Shown piece after piece: positions 43,962 to 49,457 of a stretch of 64,000 nt of DNA. This DNA is from JBFWVD01 sp050246915 (lineage in GTDB: Bacteria; Actinomycetota; Acidimicrobiia; Acidimicrobiales; Ilumatobacteraceae). Within the stretch, counting starts at the first letter, position 1, and every line of letters starts with the position of its first letter. The notes under the pieces were generated by a model. It was not told where the DNA came from. It worked only from the letters and a program-made list of their open reading frames with translations, and did no database searches. The DNA lies in assembly GCA_050246915.1 (NCBI GenBank), contig JBFWVD010000015.1, positions 22,378-86,377 on the forward strand, given 5' to 3'. The position numbers were made by a program, and so were the translations under genes.

Positions 43962-44843
43962 ATGAGCATGTTGCCGCCGCCGCCCCCGGGACCCTCTCCT
44001 GCTGGCATGCCTCCACCACCGGGGCTGCCCCCGCTCGGGGCTCCTCCGTCGGGCGACCTCCCGCTGTCGTCCGCCTCACCCGGCGGCGGATATGTCCCTC
44101 CGGCCGCGCCGACGACGCAGTGGTCCGGCGACCAGTATTCGGCGCCAGCTACGCCGCCGAAGCTCAAGCCATCGAAGTCGGGCATCTGGATCGGTGTGCT
44201 GTTGATGGCGGCTGGCATCATCTCGGGCATCGCCATCATCGTTGTGTCGCTGGTGCGGGTCAGCGACCGCGTCGACAAGTTCCCACGCGTGGCGGTGGGT
44301 AGTAGCTACGAGATGAACTTCTCCGAGTCGGGCGACTACGTCGTGTATCTCGAGTACGACGGTGACGACGAGCCGGCCACGCCCGAGGGGTTGTACGTGT
44401 GCGTGGTCAAGACGGGCGGCTCCGGCGAGTGCAAGGACGACCCCGACAAACTCCCGGTGCGCTCGTACACAAACGACCTGAGCTTCTCGTTCAACGGCAC
44501 CCAGGGCAAGGCCGTGTTCAAGTTCGAGATCCCCGACGCTGGCAAGTACGTGTTCGCGTCAGAAGCATCGGAGAACTCGCCGCGGCTCATGGTCGGTCCG
44601 AGCGTGTTGAACGCGCTCGTCGGTCCGATCCTGTTGTCGTTCGCCATCGGCGGTCTGTTGTTCCTCATCGGTCTGGTGTTGTTCATCGTCACCTTGGTGC
44701 GACGCAAGCGGGCCCGCCGAGCGTTCGGTTCGATGCCGCCGAGCTCCACCTGGTCGCCCGGGGCTCCGCCCATGCCGGTGGGAGCGCCAGCGCCCCCCTC
44801 GGCTGGTGGCTGGACTCCGCCGCCGCCTCCCGGGCTTCAGTGA
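43962..44843 (+). CDS. Proline-rich membrane protein, unknown function
   Basis: A 293-residue protein with a Pro/Gly-rich cytoplasmic head (MSMLPPPPPGPSPAGMPPPP), a membrane helix (~75-97, WIGVLLMAAGIISGIAIIVV), an extracytoplasmic beta-rich domain (~98-210) with two cysteines (LYVCVVKTGGSGECKDD), a second helix (~215-245) and another proline-rich tail. No catalytic motif. It starts six nt after dapC and its stop overlaps the dapE GTG (GTGA), so it is locked between two DAP genes; whether it has any link to cell-wall synthesis is unknown. Confidence 0.8.
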   Translation: MSMLPPPPPGPSPAGMPPPPGLPPLGAPPSGDLPLSSASPGGGYVPPAAPTTQWSGDQYSAPATPPKLKPSKSGIWIGVLLMAAGIISGIAIIVVSLVRVSDRVDKFPRVAVGSSYEMNFSESGDYVVYLEYDGDDEPATPEGLYVCVVKTGGSGECKDDPDKLPVRSYTNDLSFSFNGTQGKAVFKFEIPDAGKYVFASEASENSPRLMVGPSVLNALVGPILLSFAIGGLLFLIGLVLFIVTLVRRKRARRAFGSMPPSSTWSPGAPPMPVGAPAPPSAGGWTPPPPPGLQ

Positions 44844-45901
44844 CCGATCTCCTGGCCCTCACCGCGTCGCTCGTCGACATCCGCTCGGAGAGCCATCACG
44901 AGGGGCCGATCACCGATCATCTCGAGAACATCCTGCGCGCTGTTCCGTGGCTGCAGGTCGATCGACTGGGACACAACCTGGTGGCGCGCACGTCACTCGG
45001 GCGGGCGCAACGGCTGATCCTCGCCGGACACAGCGACACCGTCCCGGTGAACCTCAACCATCCATCCACGCTGGACGGCGACGTGCTGCGCGGTTGCGGC
45101 TCGGCCGATATGAAGGGCGGACTGGCCGTCATGGTCGAGTTGGCCCGCACCGTCGCCGAGCCCGTGGTCGATGTGACCTACGTGTTCTACGAAGCCGAGG
45201 AAGTGGCCTCGGAGTTCAACGGGCTGGGACGGTTGTTCCGTGAGCGGGCTCAGTGGCTCGCCGGTGATGTCGCCATCTTGGGCGAGCCGACCGACGGCGA
45301 CATCGAGGCCGGATGCCAGGGCTCGATGCGAGCCGTGCTCACGGTTTCGGGACATCGAGCTCACACTGCTCGACCGTGGATGGGGCGCAACGCTGTGCAC
45401 CGGCTGGCGGGTCCGCTGGAGCGACTCGCTGGATACCACGAGCGGCGGCCGATCATCGATGGTCTCGAGTTCCGCGAGGCGATGTCGGCGGTGGCCGTGA
45501 GCGGGGGAGTGGCCGGCAATGTCGTGCCCGATTCGGCCACGTTGACGGTCAATCATCGCTTCGCACCGGATCGATCCGCTGCCGAGGCGGAGGCTCACAT
45601 GCGGTCGGTCGTCGCTCCGTCACTCGAGCCCGACGATCGTTTCGAGATCGTGGACTGTGCGCCGGCCGCGCAACCTGGGTTGACACATCCGCTACTGAGG
45701 GCCCTCATCGATCGCAACCAACTCGAGGTCCGCGCCAAGTTGGGGTGGACCGACGTCGCGCGGTTCGCCGAGCACGGCATTCCCGCAGTGAACTTCGGTC
45801 CGGGCGATGCGACGATCGCCCACACACGCGACGAGCTGTTGCACCGTGCGCCGCTCGAGCGGGTGTTCACCTCGCTCAAGGACTTACTGACTGCTATCTG
45901 A
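44840..45901 (+). CDS. dapE: Succinyl-diaminopimelate desuccinylase
   Basis: Zinc-dependent M20 amidohydrolase releasing LL-DAP. 353 residues from GTG 44840. Metal and catalytic residues: AGHSDTVPVN (His), GCGSADMKGGLA (bridging Asp), FYEAEEVASE (catalytic Glu-Glu), LGEPTDGDIEAGCQGSM (Glu) and the late His in GPGDATIAHTRDE. The dimerisation domain (SGHRAHTARPWMGRNAVHRL) is intact. Translationally coupled to the proline-rich membrane protein. Confidence 0.93.
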   Translation: MTDLLALTASLVDIRSESHHEGPITDHLENILRAVPWLQVDRLGHNLVARTSLGRAQRLILAGHSDTVPVNLNHPSTLDGDVLRGCGSADMKGGLAVMVELARTVAEPVVDVTYVFYEAEEVASEFNGLGRLFRERAQWLAGDVAILGEPTDGDIEAGCQGSMRAVLTVSGHRAHTARPWMGRNAVHRLAGPLERLAGYHERRPIIDGLEFREAMSAVAVSGGVAGNVVPDSATLTVNHRFAPDRSAAEAEAHMRSVVAPSLEPDDRFEIVDCAPAAQPGLTHPLLRALIDRNQLEVRAKLGWTDVARFAEHGIPAVNFGPGDATIAHTRDELLHRAPLERVFTSLKDLLTAI

Positions 45902-45909
45902 GGTGGCAC

Positions 45910-45944
45910 GTGAGCCAGCGCGCCTGTTGGACGCGCCCGCTCAC
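45910..45944. terminator. Candidate bidirectional terminator between dapE and lexA
   Basis: Imperfect hairpin GTGAGC-CAGCGCG ... CGCGC-CC-GCTCAC in the short gap between two convergent genes. The stem is GC-rich but interrupted and lacks a clear T run, so efficiency is doubtful. Confidence 0.35.
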
Positions 45945-45960
45945 ATCACATCGTGTGGAA

Positions 45961-46596
45961 TCACATCCGGCGCATGACGGTGACGACCTTGCCGAAGATC
46001 TCCACGTCGCGCGGATCGAACGTCATCGGCTTGAGCCGCTTGTTGGATGGGATGAGGACGACCTCTTTGCCGTTGCGGCTGAAGGTCTTCACCGTTGCCT
46101 CGCCACCGGGGATACCGGCCACGACCACATCCCCCTCGCGGGCGGTGGCCTGCTGACGGCACACCACGAAGTCGCCGTCGAGGATGCCGGAATCGATCAT
46201 GGAGTCGCCGCGCACGCGCAGCATGAAGAGGTCTCCGCCACCGGTGAAGTCCTCGGGCATCGGTAGGAGTTCTTCGACGTTCTCCTGAGCGAGCACGTCG
46301 GTGCCGGCTGCCACGTCGCCCACGAGCGGTACGTGGCGCGTGGGGCGACGCTCGATGGCTGCACCCGAGCTGGGGTCGTACTTCACCTCGATGGCGCGGG
46401 GCTTGGTGGGATCGCGATGGAGATAGCCGAGCCGCTGCAACGTCGACAGGTGCGTGTGCACTGTGGACGGTGAGGTGAGGCCGACCGCTTCACCGATCTC
46501 CCGCACCGAGGGCGGGTATCCGCGCTCTCGCATGTGGTGTTCGATGACGTCGAGGATGGCCCGCTGACGGGCGGTGAGCGCATGTGCTTCGGTCAC
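45961..46596 (-). CDS. lexA: SOS repressor LexA
   Basis: A 211-residue autocleaving repressor. N-terminal winged HTH (GYPPSVREIGEAVGLTSPST, VHTHLSTLQRLGYLHRD), cleavage site A97-G98 (VGDVAAGTDV), catalytic S132 (RGDSM) and K170 (GEATVKTF). GTG 46596 is chosen because a well-formed promoter (TTGACC-N17-TACGTT) ends six nt before it, giving a leaderless mRNA; ATG 46623 or GTG 46635 would lie inside the promoter. A LexA box overlaps the -35, so it is autoregulated. Divergent from the LysM gene, the classical lexA-yneA/chiZ arrangement. Confidence 0.95.
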   Translation of the reverse strand: MTEAHALTARQRAILDVIEHHMRERGYPPSVREIGEAVGLTSPSTVHTHLSTLQRLGYLHRDPTKPRAIEVKYDPSSGAAIERRPTRHVPLVGDVAAGTDVLAQENVEELLPMPEDFTGGGDLFMLRVRGDSMIDSGILDGDFVVCRQQATAREGDVVVAGIPGGEATVKTFSRNGKEVVLIPSNKRLKPMTFDPRDVEIFGKVVTVMRRM

Positions 46597-46602
46597 GAGG
46601 CA

Positions 46603-46642
46603 AACGTACTGGCGTTCGTCCATCGGGTCAAACACCTGTTCG
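46603..46642 (-). promoter_or_regulatory. lexA promoter and LexA box A
   Basis: On the minus strand TTGACC (46631-46626), 17-nt spacer, TACGTT (46608-46603), then six nt to GTG 46596. Box A, CAAACACCTGTTCG (46629-46642), overlaps the -35; it differs from the CGAAC-N4-GTTCG consensus by an A for G in one half. Confidence 0.82.
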
Positions 46643-46651
46643 CCTCAGGCC

Positions 46652-46700
46652 TTGACGACGAACGGGTGTTCGTGGGATCGTGACCACGAACAGGTGTTCT
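46652..46700 (+). promoter_or_regulatory. LexA boxes B and C upstream of LysM gene
   Basis: CGAACGGGTGTTCG (46659-46672) and CGAACAGGTGTTCT (46687-46700), 28 bp apart; with box A (30 bp from B) they form three sites on roughly one DNA face. TTGACG (46652-46657) is a possible -35 for rightward transcription through box B, though its -10 is weak. Confidence 0.85.
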
Positions 46701-46749
46701 CGCCGGCCGTTCGAACGCTCCGCAGGGGCACTCGGGAACGGGCTCCGAT

Positions 46750-46775
46750 TTTTCATCACACCCCCCGTTCACAGT
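46750..46775 (+). promoter_or_regulatory. LysM-gene promoter with shared TTTTCATCACACCCCC element
   Basis: TTTTCATCACACCCCC (46750-46765), 4 nt, then CACAGT (46770-46775), six nt before ATG 46782, so transcription should start at the start codon. Element and spacing are the same as at recA P2. CGGGAACG lies nine nt upstream (46733-46740), again as at recA. Confidence 0.6.
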
Positions 46776-46781
46776 TCCACC

Positions 46782-47342
46782 ATGACCGTGTCCACCACGA
46801 CCCAGTCCACCTCTACCCAGTCCACCGCCACCCCGGTAATCGCTCAGGAGCGCCACATGTTCGCTGCAACCGCATCGTCGCCCCGCTCTGTTCGGGCCAC
46901 GCAACTCGATCGGGCGTACGTTCCCTCGTCACGCGGCAACGCCACGCGTGTCGGGCCGCACGCCGCTCGGGTATACGACCTCCCGCTGTACGCGGGGCCA
47001 CGACGCACCGAACCGGCCGTGTTCGTGCGTCGTCAGGTTGTCGCTCTGCTGTTGGCGGCAATCGTGCTCGGGGCGCTCAGCTTCGGGCTCCGCTCCGCTG
47101 TCGGCGCCCTCACTGCCGCTCCTGCCTCCGGCGGTGAGGGTGTCGCAGCGTCCATCGCTCCAGCCGCGGGCGTCGCCGCGGCGACCGAGGTCGCCACCTA
47201 TGTGGTGCAACCGGGGGACACCTTGTGGTCCATCGCTCGGGCCCTGCAGCCCACGGGCGATCCCGGGGCGTTGGTGCAAGCGCTCGCCAAAGCGAACGGC
47301 GGGTCGGCGCTCGATGCCGGCGACGTACTGGTCATCCCGTAG
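46782..47342 (+). CDS. LysM-domain membrane protein, YneA/ChiZ-like SOS division inhibitor candidate
   Basis: A 186-residue protein: Thr/Ser-rich N-terminus (MTVSTTTQSTSTQSTATPV), polar cytoplasmic part, one membrane helix (~86-104, VVALLLAAIVLGALSFGL), Ala-rich linker, and a C-terminal LysM peptidoglycan-binding domain (TYVVQPGDTLWSIARAL, LAKANGGSALDAGDVLVIP). Divergent from lexA with LexA boxes between, like yneA in Bacillus, divS in Corynebacterium and Rv2719c/chiZ in Mycobacterium, which halt division after DNA damage. It lacks an obvious hydrolase domain. The role is inferred from layout and architecture. Confidence 0.82.
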   Translation: MTVSTTTQSTSTQSTATPVIAQERHMFAATASSPRSVRATQLDRAYVPSSRGNATRVGPHAARVYDLPLYAGPRRTEPAVFVRRQVVALLLAAIVLGALSFGLRSAVGALTAAPASGGEGVAASIAPAAGVAAATEVATYVVQPGDTLWSIARALQPTGDPGALVQALAKANGGSALDAGDVLVIP

Positions 47343-47367
47343 TCGTCTCGTCACGCCGGCCGCTCAT

Positions 47368-47396
47368 CTGACACGTCGTCATCTGCTCGCTACCGT
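47368..47396 (+). promoter_or_regulatory. nrdR promoter
   Basis: CTGACA (47368-47373), 17-nt spacer, TACCGT (47391-47396), then six nt to GTG 47403. Near-consensus, and it predicts a leaderless nrdR transcript. Confidence 0.7.
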
Positions 47397-47402
47397 GGGG
47401 GT

Positions 47403-47864
47403 GTGCATTGTCCGTTCTGCGGCGCTCTCGACACCAAGGTGATCGACTCTCGCTTGGCCGAGGATGGCGCGGCCATCAAGCGGCGGCGGCGCTGTGTCAC
47501 GTGCACAGCGCGGTTCACGACGTTCGAGCGGTTGGAGGAACTCCCGCTCACCGTTGTGAAGTCCACGGGGGATCGCCAGCCGTTCGATCGGGCCAAGATC
47601 GCACGCGGCATCTCGCGCGCTGCCACTGGCCGGCCGATCTCCGAGGAGCAGATCGACGCAGTGGTCGCCGACGTCGAGGAGGCGATCCGCATGGTGGGGC
47701 CCGAGGTCACTTCGAGCGACATCGGCATCGCGGTGCTCGATGCACTGGCGGCAATCGATCAGGTGGCATATCTCCGCTTCGCCAGCGTCTACAAGAACTT
47801 CGACGACGCCGATGATTTTCGCCGGGAACTGTCGTTGCTGTCGAAGCGGCCGGTGTCGGGCTGA
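47403..47864 (+). CDS. nrdR: Transcriptional repressor NrdR
   Basis: ATP/dATP-sensing repressor of ribonucleotide reductase genes. 153 residues. The N-terminal zinc ribbon is MHCPFCGALDTKVIDSR and RRRCVTCTARFTTFER (two CxxC pairs); the ATP-cone follows (VVKSTGDRQPFDRAKIARGI, VAYLRFASVYKNFDD). GTG 47403 is supported by a promoter six nt upstream. The nrdJ gene, its expected target, lies 1.6 kb downstream with a matching operator. Confidence 0.96.
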   Translation: MHCPFCGALDTKVIDSRLAEDGAAIKRRRRCVTCTARFTTFERLEELPLTVVKSTGDRQPFDRAKIARGISRAATGRPISEEQIDAVVADVEEAIRMVGPEVTSSDIGIAVLDALAAIDQVAYLRFASVYKNFDDADDFRRELSLLSKRPVSG

Positions 47865-47904
47865 GTGCGCAGGCGTTCTCGTCGCGCCCTCGGTCCTGCT
47901 GTGT

Positions 47905-48603
47905 TCAGCGGCTCCGCAGATAGCGGGCGAACAGGTACCCATCCTGCTCGGCCAGATGGGCGAGACGCATCGATCGCCCTGTCATGTGGGCCGTCGCTGC
48001 AACGTTGGTCGAAGCAGAGGCCGGCTCGCCGTGGCCCAGGAGCATCGGGGCGATGGTCCAGCAGTACTCATCCACCAGGTCGGCCTCGATCATGGCCGCG
48101 TTCAGGCTCGGGCCGCCTTCGCAACCGATCCATCGGGCCCCGTATCGCTCGCTCAGCAGCCGTACGGCCTCGGTGAGGTCCACCTCGTCGACACCAGCGC
48201 GGATCGACTCATAGCCGCTCTCTGGCGACGACATCGTGGTCACCAGCACTGCCCGGCCGGAGTCCATGAGCTCGCGGTATCCGCTCACGTCGGCTCGGCG
48301 GGTCACGACGGCGATGCGCTGATCGGGGCGGCGTGGCGGCCGATAGCGCTCGGCGGTCACGGTGCCCGCTCCCACCAGCACCACGTCGGCCATCGATCGC
48401 AAGGCGGAGAACACCGCCCGATCGCCATCGCTGCCGAGAGCACCCGACGTGCCGTTGAGGGCCACGGCACCATCGATGGTGGTGATGATCGACGACACGA
48501 TCCACGGTCGACCCCCCACCGCGTCGGGCAGCGGGCGATCGGGAGATCGGTACAGCTCGTCCACAGACGCTTCTCGGGCCGGTTCCGGATGCAGCAGGCG
48601 CAC
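47905..48603 (-). CDS. RibD C-terminal/dihydrofolate-reductase-like oxidoreductase
   Basis: A 232-residue NADPH-type reductase of the RibD-C family. WIVSSIITTIDGAVALNGTS, SMADVVLVGAGTVTAERYRP, and WIGCEGGPSLNAAMIEADLV then EYCWTIAPMLLG are the family landmarks. Stand-alone members occur widely in actinobacteria, some as pyrimidine reductases in riboflavin synthesis, many of unknown substrate; no other rib gene is nearby, so I do not assign ribD. CAGACT lies six nt before GTG 48603. It converges with nrdR. Confidence 0.85.
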   Translation of the reverse strand: MRLLHPEPAREASVDELYRSPDRPLPDAVGGRPWIVSSIITTIDGAVALNGTSGALGSDGDRAVFSALRSMADVVLVGAGTVTAERYRPPRRPDQRIAVVTRRADVSGYRELMDSGRAVLVTTMSSPESGYESIRAGVDEVDLTEAVRLLSERYGARWIGCEGGPSLNAAMIEADLVDEYCWTIAPMLLGHGEPASASTNVAATAHMTGRSMRLAHLAEQDGYLFARYLRSR

Positions 48604-49099
48604 CGGGGCAGTCTGCCCGTTCCAACCCGTGGCGTCATCGTGCCGTCAGGGTCCGTTTTCCTTCCGTTCAGCACTCTGCTCGGTTGGGTAGTTACCCACA
48701 GTGATTATCCGCAGAGGGTGTGGAGAACTTGGCGACAATTCACAGGGCAATTCACAGGAAGCGCCCCTTCCGATCCACAGGGAGCCGTCCCTATGGTGGC
48801 GCCCGTTGGAGCGGCCGCGGTGAGTGCCAGGCGGATGGGTGGTCGCGTCGGGTTCGCCCGTCGACGGCCATGGGGTGACCCCCCAGACCTGTCGGCACGA
48901 ACCCGGCCGCTCGGATGTGATTCGGGGCACGGATGCCCACTCGAACGAGATGTCGATGCAGCGTCGAGCGATGGGAGACGAGGGCGGAACCAGTGTCACC
49001 AGGTGTTCGGCATGGTGCCTCGGCATGGTGCATCAACACGGCGCATCGGCATGGGGTCGTGGACACCTGTATCGACTCCAGTCGGGAGGTCGAGGGTCG
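48604..49099. other. Intergenic region between reductase and nrdJ promoter
   Basis: About 500 bp without a credible gene. The left part holds DnaA-box-like sequences (48692-48782, listed separately). Further right is a G+C-rich stretch with CGGCATGGTGC repeated at about 49010-49035 and a related CGGCATGGGG. Frames on either strand here lack motifs and normal codon bias. Confidence 0.5.
48692..48782. promoter_or_regulatory. Cluster of DnaA-box-like sequences
   Basis: TTACCCACA (48692-48700) and TTATCCGCA (48705-48713) each differ from TTATCCACA by one base; TGTGGAGAA (48719-48727) is an inverted, one-mismatch copy. Two direct repeats CAATTCACAGG (48736-48746, 48748-48758) and a TCCACAGGG (48774-48782) continue the pattern. 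There is no dnaA or dnaN gene in the window, so an origin is unlikely; a DnaA-responsive or titration site near nrdJ is possible. Confidence 0.5.
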
Positions 49100-49191
49100 T
49101 TGACAGCCGTGTAACTACTCTGCTGTAATCTTCCAACAACTTGTGTGGTCAAGGCGTCAAAGGGGTGTTCGACCACTAGATGTAGTGGTCG
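49100..49191 (+). promoter_or_regulatory. nrdJ promoter with NrdR-type box
   Basis: TTGACA (49100-49105), 18-nt spacer, TGTAAT (49124-49129). Downstream is a perfect inverted repeat CGACCACTA-GATG-TAGTGGTCG (49170-49191) whose core CTAGATGTAG fits the NrdR box (consensus core CWATATWG style). A weaker half-matching site CCAACAACTTGTGTGG (49133-49148) overlaps the predicted start site, 40 bp upstream of the first. Two NrdR boxes roughly an integral number of helix turns apart is the usual arrangement. Confidence 0.75.
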
Positions 49192-49358
49192 ATGGCCACA
49201 GACACAATCGGCGGCGCTGTCCGACCACAACCCGTACAGGCATCCGTACACAGCGTCGTTCCCGGTTGCCTGGCCCAGCAAGAACGCACATCCCGCAGGG
49301 CATCGCACTCGCCACTGCGGGCAGTAACAGCCCGTAGGGCACAACATCCAACAACGGG

Positions 49359-49385
49359 GCCCAGGTGATGCACCTGGGCTCTTTC
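49359..49385 (+). terminator. Hairpin in nrdJ leader, possible attenuator
   Basis: Perfect 9-bp stem GCCCAGGTG-ATG-CACCTGGGC (49359-49379) followed by TCTTTC, 78 nt before the nrdJ start and ~220 nt after its predicted transcription start. The T run is short. It may end leader transcripts conditionally; I found no cobalamin (B12) box despite the enzyme being B12-dependent. Confidence 0.45.
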
Positions 49386-49457
49386 ATCCAGCGGGATCTC
49401 ACACCTCCTCATCCCTGATCCGCTGATGAGAGCCGAACAACTCGAGGGAGCAGCCAG

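Noticed and set aside
48692..48782. Chromosomal origin of replication
   Set aside because: DnaA-like boxes are few, no AT-rich unwinding region is obvious, and dnaA, dnaN, gyrB or parAB genes are absent.
48646..49347. Minus-strand frames of 100-126 codons between the RibD-like gene and nrdJ
   Set aside because: They run through the DnaA-box-like cluster and repeats, lack motifs and normal codon bias.
49192..49457. Cobalamin riboswitch upstream of nrdJ
   Set aside because: No B12 box or conserved core could be found, despite complementary stretches and a terminator-like hairpin.
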